Origin: DATGLG01 sp035294245
Lineage (GTDB): Bacteria > Pseudomonadota > Alphaproteobacteria > JACZXZ01
NCBI GenBank assembly: GCA_035294245.1
Contig: DATGLG010000047.1
Location: forward strand, 1 to 64,000
DNA: 64,000 bases
Direction: 5' to 3'
Shown here: one piece after another, positions 34,808 through 44,332 of the stretch
Position numbering within the stretch: the stretch's first letter is position 1
Layout of the letters: each line of letters opens with the position of its first letter
Notes under the pieces: generated by a model
What the model was told of the DNA's origin: nothing
Seen by the model: the letters and a program-made list of their open reading frames with translations, nothing else
The model's database searches: none
Translations under genes and position numbers: made by a program

Positions 34808-35893
34808 GTGGAAATCGAGCTCCGAGGTCTCGTCAAGCGGTTTGGCGGCTTCACCGCCCTCGACGGCATCGATCTCAAGATCAAGCCAGGCGAGCTCATG
34901 GCGCTCCTCGGCCCATCCGGTTCCGGTAAGACGACGTTGCTTCGCGTTATCGCCGGGCTGGAGTGCCCTGAGGAAGGAGCGGTATTGCTCGACGGCGAGG
35001 ATGCGATGGGCCGACAGGTGCGGGAGCGCCGCGTTGGATTCGTATTCCAGCATTACGCGCTCTTCCACCACATGACGGTATTCGAGAACGTCGCCTTCGG
35101 GCTTCGGGTAAAACCCCGGCGCGAGCGCCCGAAGCGGACGGAGCTCCGCGAGAGGGTGATGCGGCTTCTTTCGCTCGTACAGCTCGGTCCTCTCGCGCAC
35201 CGGTATCCGGCTCAACTCTCCGGGGGCCAGCGGCAGCGCGTCGCGCTCGCGCGCGCCTTGGCGATCGAGCCTCGCGTGCTGCTGCTCGATGAGCCGTTCG
35301 GCGCCCTGGACGCCAAGGTGCGCAAGGAGCTGCGCCGCTGGCTACGGCGGCTGCACGACGATATGCGCCTTACCAGCGTCTTCGTCACGCATGACCAGGA
35401 AGAGGCGCTTGAGCTGGCCGACCGGGTCGCGGTGCTGCACGAGGGCAAATTGGAGCAGATCGGCGCGCCCGATGACGTCTACGAGCATCCCGCGACCCCA
35501 TTCGTATACGGCTTCCTGGGGAACGCGAACCGGTTCATCTGCCGGGTTCAGGCAGGCCGGGTCCAGGTCTGCGGCAATTCGTTCCGTGCCGCTACTCATG
35601 GCGTTCACCACGATGGTGAGGTCGTGGCCTTTGTCCGTCCGCACGATATCGAGATTTCAACAGATGCTGAGGGAGAGGGGGCTTCCTCGATCGTCCAGCA
35701 CGTATCGGCGGCGGGACCGCTCGCTTCCGTCGAGCTCTTGCTGGAGCGCGACGGAATACTGGTCGAAGCGGCGCTCAGCCGGGCGCGCTATCACGAGCTG
35801 TCGCTCAGCCTCGGTCAACGCGTCACCATCCGCGCGCGACGGGCTCGGCTCTTTACCGATGGGGATGCCGTGGGACGAGGCGGTGGGCCATAG
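34808..35893 (+). CDS. cysA: Sulfate/thiosulfate ABC transporter ATP-binding protein CysA
   Basis: A 361-residue ATPase. Walker A GPSGSGKTTLLRVIAG, Q-loop VFQHYALF, signature LSGGQRQRVALARALA, Walker B LLLDEPFGALDAKVR, switch His in VTHDQEEALELA. The C-terminal TOBE-like domain (about residues 240-350; FVRPHDIEIS) is present. GTG start at 34808. Last gene of the transport operon. Confidence 0.94.
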   Translation: MEIELRGLVKRFGGFTALDGIDLKIKPGELMALLGPSGSGKTTLLRVIAGLECPEEGAVLLDGEDAMGRQVRERRVGFVFQHYALFHHMTVFENVAFGLRVKPRRERPKRTELRERVMRLLSLVQLGPLAHRYPAQLSGGQRQRVALARALAIEPRVLLLDEPFGALDAKVRKELRRWLRRLHDDMRLTSVFVTHDQEEALELADRVAVLHEGKLEQIGAPDDVYEHPATPFVYGFLGNANRFICRVQAGRVQVCGNSFRAATHGVHHDGEVVAFVRPHDIEISTDAEGEGASSIVQHVSAAGPLASVELLLERDGILVEAALSRARYHELSLSLGQRVTIRARRARLFTDGDAVGRGGGP

Positions 35894-35931
35894 GAATTAA
35901 GCAAGCTGGCGTGAGCCTCGTCCGTTTATCT

Positions 35932-35947
35932 CATAATGTATATTATG
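35932..35947. promoter_or_regulatory. AT-rich 16-bp palindrome beyond cysA
   Basis: CATAAT-gtat-ATTATG in an AT-rich gap between convergent cysA and the MBL gene. The core resembles the AT-rich stretch in the cys promoter. It could be an operator or part of a bidirectional terminator region. Confidence 0.3.
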
Positions 35948-35995
35948 GAAAATTGATAGATCTCGCGATTTAGGTCAAAATCTGGAGATAAGCAA

Positions 35996-36772
35996 TTAGA
36001 TTTCCACAATCATTCCGTCATAAGCCGGCTCGACGTTCGGCGGGCACATGGCGTGGACGGCGTCATAGTCCATGCTCTGATTCATATGCGTGAGGATGGC
36101 TCGCATCGGCCGCGCGCGGGCGATCCAAGACATGGTCTTCTTGAAATGAGCGTGGGTCTCGTGCTGCGCGACACGCAGGCAATCGACGATCCAGAGCTCG
36201 AGCCCCTTCAAGATGTCGAACGCCGTGTCGTCGAGATCGACGACGTCGGTCGAATATGCGATGGTGCCGAGGCGGAAGCCCAGCGTCGTGGAGAAGCCGT
36301 GATTCTGCCGAAACGGAATCACCTTTGTCTCCTTGACGTGAAACGGCCCCGCGATCTCATGGGGAATGAGATAGGGCTTGTAGAAATGGATGGCGCCGGT
36401 CGCGTCGGGCGGGATCGGCGTCAGGACGTAATCAAAACGATCCCGGATCTGCTGCAGCGTGCGCTGGTCCCCATAGATGTCGAGCGGCGCCTTGCGAATG
36501 ACATTGACCATGCGCAGATCGTCGATCCCGTGCAGATGGTCGGCATGGGCGTGGGTATAGAGCACCGCATCCAGCCGCCCGCCGCCCGCCGCCAGCAGCT
36601 GTTGGCGCAGGTCGGGCGAGGTGTCGATGAGGATGCGCGTCGTCCCGTCTTCCACCAGGATCGATGAGCGCAAGCGCCGGTTCTTAGGATTATCCGGGTT
36701 GCAGGCGCCCCAGTACCCACCGATCGTCGGGACGCCATTCGAGCCGCCGCAGCCGAGAATCGTGACCTTCAT
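35996..36772 (-). CDS. MBL-fold metallo-hydrolase (PhnP-like)
   Basis: A 258-residue cytosolic enzyme with metallo-beta-lactamase fold. LGCGGSNGVPTIGGYWGACN at the start, the metal site THAHADHLHGIDDLR, and a late HMNQSMDY. This form, with conserved SNGVPxIG and ACNPDNPKNRRLRSS, is the PhnP-like phosphodiesterase/phosphorolase group. It usually follows tatD and metG in Alphaproteobacteria and its natural substrate is not settled. The ATG overlaps the tatD stop. Confidence 0.85.
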   Translation of the reverse strand: MKVTILGCGGSNGVPTIGGYWGACNPDNPKNRRLRSSILVEDGTTRILIDTSPDLRQQLLAAGGGRLDAVLYTHAHADHLHGIDDLRMVNVIRKAPLDIYGDQRTLQQIRDRFDYVLTPIPPDATGAIHFYKPYLIPHEIAGPFHVKETKVIPFRQNHGFSTTLGFRLGTIAYSTDVVDLDDTAFDILKGLELWIVDCLRVAQHETHAHFKKTMSWIARARPMRAILTHMNQSMDYDAVHAMCPPNVEPAYDGMIVEI

Positions 36773-37569
36773 CGCGCCTCGGCGCGCATGTCGCCCTTCA
36801 CGCGCGTGAACAGCCGGAGAAAATTCTCCGTGGTGACCTCGGCGAGCCTTTCCGCAGAGATACCCTTGAGACGCGCCACGGCCGCGGCGGTATGGACGAC
36901 GAAGGCCGGCTCGTTTCGCTTGCCGCGTCGGGGCACGGGCGCCAGGAACGGCGCATCCGTCTCGACCAGCATTCGCTCCAGCGGGAGATTCTTCACCGTC
37001 TCCCGCAATCGATCGGCAGCCTTGAAGGTGACGATGCCCGAGATCGAGATATAGAAGCCGAGCGCCAGCGCCGCCTCGGCAAATCCCGGGCTGGCGGTAA
37101 AGCAATGGATGAGCCCGCGAAGCGCGCCGCCGCGGCTCTCCTCACGCAAGATGCGCGCCGTATCCTCGTCGGCGTCGCGGGTATGGACGATAAGGGGCAA
37201 CCCGGTCTCCCGCGCGGCCGCGCAATGGGCGCGAAAAGCCTTTGCCTGCGCGGCGCGTGGGCTGTGCTCGTAGAAATAATCCAAGCCCGTTTCGCCGATC
37301 CCGACGACCCGGGGTCCATCGCACAATCCAACGATCCGCGGCGGCTGATCGGCCCCCTCCTCCGCAGTGGCTTCGTGCGGATGAACGCCAACCGAGCACC
37401 ACACCGCAGGATAGCGCTGCGCGATCTCTTGAACTCGCCCGAATCCCGTGAGCTTGGTCGCGATCGACACCATGGCACCGACGCCGGCATCCCGCGCGCG
37501 CGCGACGACAGCATCGAGCTCGGCGGCGAAGTCGGGGAAGTCGAGATGGCAATGGCTGTCGACGAGCAT
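36769..37569 (-). CDS. tatD: TatD family metal-dependent hydrolase
   Basis: A 266-residue TIM-barrel hydrolase. Metal ligands in DSHCHLDF, GIGETGLDYFYEHSPRAAQ, IVHTRDADED, HCFTAS and VETDAPFLAPVPRRGKRNEP. Family members act as DNases or D-aminoacyl-tRNA-like deacylases. Start and stop overlap metG and the MBL gene by four and three bases, so the three are translated together. Confidence 0.92.
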   Translation of the reverse strand: MLVDSHCHLDFPDFAAELDAVVARARDAGVGAMVSIATKLTGFGRVQEIAQRYPAVWCSVGVHPHEATAEEGADQPPRIVGLCDGPRVVGIGETGLDYFYEHSPRAAQAKAFRAHCAAARETGLPLIVHTRDADEDTARILREESRGGALRGLIHCFTASPGFAEAALALGFYISISGIVTFKAADRLRETVKNLPLERMLVETDAPFLAPVPRRGKRNEPAFVVHTAAAVARLKGISAERLAEVTTENFLRLFTRVKGDMRAEAR

Positions 37570-39125
37570 CAGCTTGCCGCCGCTTCCTCGACATAGCGAG
37601 GGAACACGCCCTCGGGCTTGGGGAGCAGCGTGCCATGGGCAAGGCGTCCCGCCTCTCCCAATTGCGCGAAGCTGCGCCGATCGGCCGCCACCGCGAGCTG
37701 ATCGAGGATGCGGCTCGCGGATTCGGGCATGAATGGCTGCGTCAGAACCGCCAGATGCCGGATCACCTCGGCGAGGACGTAAAGCACCGTCGCCATGCGC
37801 GCGGGGTCGGTCTTGCGCAGCGCCCAGGGCGCTTGCTCGTCCACGTATCGATTGGCGAGCCCGATGACGTGCCAAAGGCTCTCGATCGCCTTGTGGAAGG
37901 CCTGCTCCGTCATGTGGACGCGCAACGCCGGGAGCAGGCCCTCCGCCGCCTCAAGGAGCTTCCGGTCGGCCTCGGCGAGGTCGCCGGGCTGCGGCACGCG
38001 GGCCGCGCAGTTCCGGCTGATCATGCTCAGCACGCGCTGCACGAGATTGCCGAAGTCATTGGCGAGGTCGTCGTTCTGCCGCTGCACCATGGCGCGATGG
38101 GAGAAATCGCCGTCCAATCCGAAAGGCACCTCGCGCAAAAGGAAGTAGCGCACGGGATCGCGGCCGTAGCGCTCGACGAGGGCCACGGGGTCGATCACGT
38201 TGCCGAGGGATTTCGAGATCTTCTGGCCCTCATTCGTCCACCAGCCATGGGCGAAGACCCGCCGCGGGGTCGCCAGCCCCGCGGCCATGAGAAACGCCGG
38301 CCAATAGACGGCATGAAAGCGCAGGATATCCTTGCCCACCATGTGGAGGTTTGCCGGCCAGAAGGTTGCATAATCTGAGCTCTTCTCGTCGGGAAACCCG
38401 GCGGCGGTGAGATAGTTCGTGAGCGCGTCCAGCCAGACATACATGATATGCGCGGGATCGTCCGGCACCGGCACGCCCCAGCGGAAGCTCGTCCGCGAGA
38501 TGGAGAGGTCCTTGAGCCCGCCGGAGACGAAGCTGATCACCTCGTTGCGGCGACTCTCGGGGCCGATGAAATCCGGGTTCCGGCGATAGAAATCGAGGAG
38601 CGGCGCCTGCCACTTGGAGAGCCGAAAGAAATAGCTCGGCTCCTCCACCCACTCCACCTCGGCCCCGGAGGGCGCGCGCTTCCGACCGTCCGGTCCCGTG
38701 GAAAGCTCGCTTTCCGCATAGAAGGCCTCGTCGCGCACGGCATACCAGCCCGCATAACTGCCGAGATAGATCTCGCCGGCGGCCTTGAGGCGCCGCCACA
38801 GCTCCTGGCAGGCGCGGATGTGGCGCGGCTCCGTGGTCCGGATGAAATCGTCGTTCGAGAAATTCATCACTCGGCCGAGGTCGCGGAAGTTCTGCGAGAC
38901 CCGGTCGCAGAATGCAGCCGGCTCCATTCCGGCTGACTTCGCCGATTTCTCGACCTTCTGCCCGTGCTCGTCCGTTCCCGTCAGGAACTTCACCCATCGG
39001 CCATCGAGGCGCATGAAGCGGGCAAGGACGTCACAGGCCAGAGATGTATAGGCATGGCCGATATGTGGGGCGTCGTTCACGTAATAGATCGGCGTCGTTA
39101 TGTAAAACGACGGCTGCCCGCTCAT
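37569..39125 (-). CDS. metG: Methionyl-tRNA synthetase
   Basis: A 518-residue class I synthetase. HIGH motif in NDAPHIGHAYTSLACDVLAR, KMSKS-type loop KISKSLGNVIDPV, and anticodon domain from about residue 360. It is the shorter form without the C-terminal EMAP-like domain and without the double zinc knuckle, as is usual in Alphaproteobacteria. Downstream overlap with tatD. It follows holB by 57 bp. Confidence 0.95.
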   Translation of the reverse strand: MSGQPSFYITTPIYYVNDAPHIGHAYTSLACDVLARFMRLDGRWVKFLTGTDEHGQKVEKSAKSAGMEPAAFCDRVSQNFRDLGRVMNFSNDDFIRTTEPRHIRACQELWRRLKAAGEIYLGSYAGWYAVRDEAFYAESELSTGPDGRKRAPSGAEVEWVEEPSYFFRLSKWQAPLLDFYRRNPDFIGPESRRNEVISFVSGGLKDLSISRTSFRWGVPVPDDPAHIMYVWLDALTNYLTAAGFPDEKSSDYATFWPANLHMVGKDILRFHAVYWPAFLMAAGLATPRRVFAHGWWTNEGQKISKSLGNVIDPVALVERYGRDPVRYFLLREVPFGLDGDFSHRAMVQRQNDDLANDFGNLVQRVLSMISRNCAARVPQPGDLAEADRKLLEAAEGLLPALRVHMTEQAFHKAIESLWHVIGLANRYVDEQAPWALRKTDPARMATVLYVLAEVIRHLAVLTQPFMPESASRILDQLAVAADRRSFAQLGEAGRLAHGTLLPKPEGVFPRYVEEAAAS

Positions 39126-39182
39126 AAAACCCTCCTGAATGCCGATGCGAAGAAGCTTAGTTTCGGCCGGCGGCGACGGCGA

Positions 39183-40301
39183 TCAAGTGCGAGCGGCAGC
39201 CTCGAGCGCCAAAACCGCATTCAACACGATCTGCTTGCGCTCCAGATTGAGGCTGTCGGATCGGGATAAGAGATGGCGCGTCTTTTCCCACACCTCCAGC
39301 CAGCGATCAAGGTTGCCGAGGCCGACGAGCCTGCCCTCCTCGCCAGCCCCCGGCGGCTTCTCGGCGGCGGCTTCGCCGCGTGCCGCCGCGCGCACGCGCC
39401 GGGACAGCCACCATTGAAGGAGATCGGCCGTGGTGCGGAAGGCCACCTCCCCTTCGCTTCCCGACATGCGGTCCGCGAAACGATGGAGGGCGGCGATGTC
39501 CAGCGCCGGCAGCCGCTGTAACATGCCGCTCAGCTCGCGATAGAGCGCGAGCCCGCCATGGCTTGCGAGCTCGATCGCCCGTCCGGCGCTCCCTTCGGCG
39601 AGATCGGCCAGGATGCGCACGTCGTCGGGGGCAAGCTCCGGACATTGCGCCCTGAGCACCTCGCCGATGAGCGACGCCGGCAGAGCCTTGAGCGGCAGGA
39701 GCCGGCAGCGCGAGCGAATGGTGGGAAGGAGCCGGCCGGGAGCATGGCTGATCATCAGGATGAGCGCCTTGTCCGGCGGCTCCTCGATGATCTTGAGGAG
39801 GGCGTTGGCGGCGTGCCGGTTCATCTCCTCGACGGCATCGATGACGATGATCCGCCACCCGCCCTCGGCCGGGGTGAGGTGGAGGAAATCCGCGGCGGTG
39901 CGTGACTCCTCGACGGGGATCTCGCTTTTCAGGCGCCCACGATCGTCCTCCCTCCGCTCGATGCTGAGGAGATCGCCGTGGCCGCCCGAGGCGACACGGC
40001 AGAAGACCGGGTGATCGGGGGCGAGCGCCAGGCTCGTCGGCGGAGCGTCGCCGCCGAAGAGTCCCGGCTCCCGCGGCCCGCCGAGATCCGCGCCAGTGGC
40101 GAGGACGAAGCGGGCGAAGCGATAGGCGAGCGTCGCCTTGCCGACGCCGCGCGGGCCGCAGATGAGCCAGGTATGGGGCAGTCGGCCGCTCCGATAGGCG
40201 GAGAGCAGGACCGCCTCGGCGGCCGCGTGGCCAAAGAGGTGCGGATTCGCCCGCGGCGACAGCGCCGCCTGGGTCTCCGCTAGAGCTGCACCAGGAGACA
40301 T
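39183..40301 (-). CDS. holB: DNA polymerase III subunit delta'
   Basis: A 372-residue clamp-loader subunit. The AAA-like domain begins NPHLFGHAAAEAVLLSAYRS with the P-loop GPRGVGKATLAYRF, and has VIDAVEEMNRHAANALLKII (B-box and sensor region) and EEPPDKALILMISHAPGRLL. It overlaps tmk by 22 bp; tmk-holB-metG-tatD-MBL is a widely conserved bacterial order. Confidence 0.92.
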   Translation of the reverse strand: MSPGAALAETQAALSPRANPHLFGHAAAEAVLLSAYRSGRLPHTWLICGPRGVGKATLAYRFARFVLATGADLGGPREPGLFGGDAPPTSLALAPDHPVFCRVASGGHGDLLSIERREDDRGRLKSEIPVEESRTAADFLHLTPAEGGWRIIVIDAVEEMNRHAANALLKIIEEPPDKALILMISHAPGRLLPTIRSRCRLLPLKALPASLIGEVLRAQCPELAPDDVRILADLAEGSAGRAIELASHGGLALYRELSGMLQRLPALDIAALHRFADRMSGSEGEVAFRTTADLLQWWLSRRVRAAARGEAAAEKPPGAGEEGRLVGLGNLDRWLEVWEKTRHLLSRSDSLNLERKQIVLNAVLALEAAART

Positions 40302-40915
40302 CGCGAAACCTCATTGCGGAGTGCGGATTGAACCTCCTGGACCGGCCCGCGGGCGTCGATCACGCGACAGCGCGCCGGCGCGCGACGGGCAATGGCGAGA
40401 AACCCGTCGCGCAGGCGCCGATGGAAGTCCAGGTCCATGCGCTCGTAGCGCGTGCCACCCTTGCGCCGGCCGCGCGCGCGCGCGAGGCCGATTTCGGGCG
40501 GAAGATCGAGGATCAGCGTCAGATCCGGGACCAGATCGCCGATCGCGAGCCTCTGCACGGCCTCGACGGGAGCGGCACCCAGCCCATGGCCGTAGCCCTG
40601 ATAGGCCATGGTCGAATCTGAGAAGCGGTCGCAGAGCACCCAGGCGCCGCGGGCGAGGGACGGCGCGATCAGGGTCCTCACGTGATCCCGCCGGGCCGCA
40701 GCATAGAGGAGCAATTCGCTGATCGGGTCCCAGCGGCCGATTTCGCCCTCGACGAGAAGCTTGCGGATCTCTTCGGCGCCCGGCGCTCCGCCGGGCTCCC
40801 GCGTGGTGACGACTTCCAGGCCGGCGCTGCGGAGGGCCTCGGCGAGAAGAGCGGTTTGCGTGCTCTTGCCGGCCCCCTCGCCGCCCTCCAGCGTGACGAA
40901 CCGGCCACGGCTCAT
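40280..40915 (-). CDS. tmk: Thymidylate kinase
   Basis: A 211-residue dTMP kinase. P-loop in FVTLEGGEGAGKSTQTALLA, the DR motif in CDRFSDSTMAYQGYG, and TREPGGAPGAEEIRKLL. It makes dTDP for DNA synthesis. The end of the gene overlaps holB. Confidence 0.95.
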   Translation of the reverse strand: MSRGRFVTLEGGEGAGKSTQTALLAEALRSAGLEVVTTREPGGAPGAEEIRKLLVEGEIGRWDPISELLLYAAARRDHVRTLIAPSLARGAWVLCDRFSDSTMAYQGYGHGLGAAPVEAVQRLAIGDLVPDLTLILDLPPEIGLARARGRRKGGTRYERMDLDFHRRLRDGFLAIARRAPARCRVIDARGPVQEVQSALRNEVSRCLLVQL

Positions 40916-40942
40916 GATATCCGGCGAGGAGCGCGCATGCCG

Positions 40943-42142
40943 CTAGCCCTTATGCTCGCCCGCGCCACTCCAGACGAGGGAGCGGAGCGCAGCGCCGATG
41001 CGGCCGAAGAATCCCAGCCGGTCGACGGCATCGCCGGTCTGGAGCGGCGCCTGCACCGCGGGGAGGTCGGGCGCCTCGACCCGCACCTGGCCGACCGTTT
41101 TCCCCTTGGGAAGCGGAGCCGGGATCGGGCCATCATAGCTCGCCGTCACCTTCATCTGATCCCGCTCCGTCTGCGGCATGGTCACGACGAGGTCCTGGCT
41201 GACGACGAGGGGGACGGTCGCTTGAGCGCCGAGCCAAACCTCCGCGTCGGTGACCTTCTCGCCGGCCTTAAAGAGCGTGTAGTTGTTCCACTCGTGGAAT
41301 CCCCAATCGAGCAGCCGCTCGGATTCGCGCGAGCGCTCATTCACCGAGGACATGCCGTTCAAGACGAGGATCAGGCGCCGCCCGTTGCGCAGCGCCGATG
41401 CTGTCAGGCCGTAGCCGCCGACTTCGGTATGGCCGGTCTTTACCCCGTCGACATTGTCGTTCTTGTAGAGGAGCGGGTTGCGGTTGCCCTGCTTGATGCC
41501 GTTATAGGTGAAATCGATCTCGCTGAAATAGTGGTAGTACTCGGGAAAATCATGGATCAGCGCGCGGGCGAGAGTCGCAAGGTCGCGCGCCGTCATGTAT
41601 TGCTGCGGATCGGGCAGCCCCGAGGCATCGACGAAGTGGCTGTTGGTGAGCCCGAGATCCTTGGCGGTCTTGTTCATCTCCTGGGCGAAGGCGGCCTCGC
41701 TGCCGGAAAGCCCCTCGGCGACGACGACGCAGGCGTCATTGCCCGATTGCACGGCGATGCCCTGGATGAGGTCCTCGACCTTCACGCGCGAGCCCACCAT
41801 GACGAACATCTTGGAGCCGCCGGTCCGCCAGGCCTTCTCGCTGACGCCGAGCGTGTCGCCCATCTTGATGCGCCCCTCCTTGAGATGCTTGAAGAGGATG
41901 TAGAGCGTCATCATCTTGCTCATGGATGACGGCGCCATTCGCTCGTCGGGATTCTTGGCGAAAAGCACGGCACCCGTATTGTAGTCGATCATGATGCCCT
42001 GGCGCGCCGTGGTGTCGACGGTCGGCAGCGCGGCGGCGGCGGTCCTTGCCGTGATCGCGAATGCCAGGGCGAGGCTGAGCAAGAGCGGAAGGGCGGCGCC
42101 CGCGCCACGCGGTGCCCGACGGGTCTTTAGAAACATGATCAT
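40943..42142 (-). CDS. D-alanyl-D-alanine carboxypeptidase (PBP5/6-type)
   Basis: A 399-residue secreted serine peptidase that trims peptidoglycan pentapeptides. Signal peptide up to about residue 38 (ending TAAA). Catalytic SxxK in APSSMSKMMTLYIL, SxN in QSGNDACVV and KTG in VDGVKTGHTEV. The C-terminal beta domain (residues about 300-360) and a final helix (RIGAALRSLVW) suit membrane association. The ATG at 42142 is followed by a second ATG at 42136. Confidence 0.92.
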   Translation of the reverse strand: MIMFLKTRRAPRGAGAALPLLLSLALAFAITARTAAAALPTVDTTARQGIMIDYNTGAVLFAKNPDERMAPSSMSKMMTLYILFKHLKEGRIKMGDTLGVSEKAWRTGGSKMFVMVGSRVKVEDLIQGIAVQSGNDACVVVAEGLSGSEAAFAQEMNKTAKDLGLTNSHFVDASGLPDPQQYMTARDLATLARALIHDFPEYYHYFSEIDFTYNGIKQGNRNPLLYKNDNVDGVKTGHTEVGGYGLTASALRNGRRLILVLNGMSSVNERSRESERLLDWGFHEWNNYTLFKAGEKVTDAEVWLGAQATVPLVVSQDLVVTMPQTERDQMKVTASYDGPIPAPLPKGKTVGQVRVEAPDLPAVQAPLQTGDAVDRLGFFGRIGAALRSLVWSGAGEHKG

Positions 42143-42238
42143 GACGTAGCGGATTCCTCTTCGCAGGCCGCGCTACGGAGCCGACGCAATGCGCCGCCCC
42201 GCAACATAGACAAACCCAAGCCCCTCTCGGAACCAAGT

Positions 42239-43210
42239 TTATTCGACGACGATGCGGGCGTCATGATAGCCGGCCCGCACCACGAGATCGAGCAGGTGGT
42301 CGGCGTCGGGAACATTGCTCGCGGGCCCGAGCCGCACCCGGAAGAAGGGCTGCCCGTTGACGGTGGCCTGGCTCACCTTGGTCGGGCCCAGGCTCGCCAA
42401 TCGGGCCTTCAGCCGGTTGGCGTTGGCGTATTGGGCGAAGGCGCCGACCTGCACATAGATCGAGGTGGGCGTCACGGGAACCATCGTCACCTGCCCGTCG
42501 GGCTTCGGCTCCGGCGGCGTGAGCGGTGGCGCCGGCAGGGCGGCGGCGGTAACGGGAGCCGGCGTTGCGCGCACGGGTCCGCTCTTGATGGGCGGGGGTG
42601 CGGGCTCGGATTTGAGCCCGGGGGGTGGGGGCAGCGTCTGCGCCGTCACGGGCGCCGTCGGGGCAGCCGCGGCCAGCCGCTCGATCGAGGGGATTTCGCC
42701 CTGCTGCGCGATCAGCGCCGCCTGGCGGCTCTCGTCGGCCAGGATCTGCACCCGCACCTTGGCGGTCCCCTTCCCGATCATGCCCAGAAGCTGGGCGGCG
42801 CGGCGGGAGAGGTCGATGATACGGCCGCGGATATAGGGCCCGCGATCGTTCACCCGGACCACGATGGAGCGGCCGTTCTCGAGATTGGTGACCCGCACGA
42901 TGCTCGGCATGGGCAGCGTGGGGTGCGCCGCCGTCATGTCGTTCATGTTGTAGACTTCGCCGTTGGCCGTGTATTTCCCATGGAAATCGGGGCCGTACCA
43001 CGAGGCGATGCCGGTCTCGTCGTAATTGTAGTCGACCCCCGGGTAGTACCAGACGCCGTCGACTTCGTAGGGCGAGCCGATCTTGTAGTAGCCGCGGCCG
43101 CCATTCGCGGCCTGATTGTGGCTTCCGGACGGCGGCTCGTGGCGCCCGGCGCAGCCCGCAAGCAGGCAGGCCAGCAGCAAGGCCGGCAAAAAAATCCTGG
43201 GATACCGCAT
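42239..43210 (-). CDS. rlpA: RlpA septal ring lipoprotein / lytic transglycosylase with SPOR domain
   Basis: A 323-residue lipoprotein. Signal peptide with lipobox LLAGC (Cys about 20). The double-psi beta-barrel RlpA domain includes GIASWYGPDFHGKYTANGE and VRVNDRGPYIRGRIIDLSRR with the catalytic Asp. A Pro/Ala linker is followed by a C-terminal SPOR domain (IYVQVGAFAQYANANRLKAR) that binds denuded glycan at the septum. It is followed in the direction of transcription by the DD-carboxypeptidase, so three wall enzymes lie together. Confidence 0.92.
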   Translation of the reverse strand: MRYPRIFLPALLLACLLAGCAGRHEPPSGSHNQAANGGRGYYKIGSPYEVDGVWYYPGVDYNYDETGIASWYGPDFHGKYTANGEVYNMNDMTAAHPTLPMPSIVRVTNLENGRSIVVRVNDRGPYIRGRIIDLSRRAAQLLGMIGKGTAKVRVQILADESRQAALIAQQGEIPSIERLAAAAPTAPVTAQTLPPPPGLKSEPAPPPIKSGPVRATPAPVTAAALPAPPLTPPEPKPDGQVTMVPVTPTSIYVQVGAFAQYANANRLKARLASLGPTKVSQATVNGQPFFRVRLGPASNVPDADHLLDLVVRAGYHDARIVVE

Positions 43211-43252
43211 AACTTGGGGCCGCCCCCACCGACAACGCCAATATCTAGTAGA

Positions 43253-44269
43253 TTAGCGGCCCCCGATGCGATCAGCAAGCAATCCGGCAGCGGTGGCGAA
43301 GAAATTCGAGCGGTTCCATTTGAGGATCGCCCGGTAATTCTCATAGACGATGTAGGCGGGCCCGCCTTCGCCGCCGGGCAGCACGATGGAGCCTTCGAGC
43401 CCTTGCTCCGGCAGGGGGCTCCCGTCGGCGCATTTGACCCCCAAGGCGGTCCATTCCGTCACGGGCTTCTTGACCGCGAGGTCGGCGAGACGGGGCTCGA
43501 AGCCGGCCGGCAGACGGACCTCCCGTCCCCAGGTCTCGTCGCTATGCCAGCCCGCATGGAGCAGGAAATTCGCCGTCGAGGCGAAGACGTCCGCCTGGTT
43601 GTGCCAGATGTCGCGCTTGCCCTTGCCGTTGAAATCGACGGCGTAGCGCAGATAGCTCGACGGCATGAACTGGTTCTGCCCCATGGCGCCGGCCCAGGAG
43701 CCTCGCAAGGTCGGAAGGTCGATGTAATGCAGGTCGAGGATCTTCAGGGCGGCCATGAGCTCGCCGCGGAAATAGCTGCTTCGCCGGCCGTCATAGGCGA
43801 GGGTCGCGAGCGCCGGGACGATCTGAAAATCGCCGGTCAAGCGGCCGAAATCGCTCTCGATCCCCCACAGGGCGACGATGAAGCGCGGCTGAACGCCGTA
43901 GACGCTGCTCACCTGCTCGAGCACCTGCCGATTCTCGTCCAGGAGCTGCCGGCCCTTGGCGACGCGCGACTCGGGGACGACCCTCGCCAGGTACTCCGCG
44001 AAGGTCATCGTGAATTCGGGCTGCTTGTGATCGAGCTCGATCACGCGCGGAATGGGCGCCACATTGGCGAGGGCGGTATTGAGCGTCGCTTGCGAGATGC
44101 CGCGGCTGAGGGCCTCCTTCCGCACGCCCTGGAGCCAGGTGGCGAAATCCTTGTCGTTGGCATGCCCGGTCGAGGCCAGGCCCAGGAGGACGAGGCCGGC
44201 GGCGATCGCGGCGAGCCCGCTGCGCCTGGCGGCGCGGATGTGGCAGCGCGGTATCTCTATGAAAGCCAT
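43253..44269 (-). CDS. Lytic murein transglycosylase (MltB family, GH103)
   Basis: A 338-residue wall enzyme with a signal peptide (hydrophobic stretch AAIAAGLVLLGLASTGHA). Catalytic Glu in IVALWGIESDFG, plus GSWAGAMGQNQFMPSSYLRY and the late NYRAILKWNRSNFFATAAG, all of the MltB family. No lipobox was seen, so it is periplasmic and soluble. The ATG at 44269 is preferred; a GTG lies at 44287. 42 bp upstream of rlpA. Confidence 0.9.
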   Translation of the reverse strand: MAFIEIPRCHIRAARRSGLAAIAAGLVLLGLASTGHANDKDFATWLQGVRKEALSRGISQATLNTALANVAPIPRVIELDHKQPEFTMTFAEYLARVVPESRVAKGRQLLDENRQVLEQVSSVYGVQPRFIVALWGIESDFGRLTGDFQIVPALATLAYDGRRSSYFRGELMAALKILDLHYIDLPTLRGSWAGAMGQNQFMPSSYLRYAVDFNGKGKRDIWHNQADVFASTANFLLHAGWHSDETWGREVRLPAGFEPRLADLAVKKPVTEWTALGVKCADGSPLPEQGLEGSIVLPGGEGGPAYIVYENYRAILKWNRSNFFATAAGLLADRIGGR

Positions 44270-44332
44270 GGCGAATGCTTCTGCCACAGCGTCGCGCGCG
44301 CGTCCAGTCTGCGTGTCTACGTGTCTACGGGA

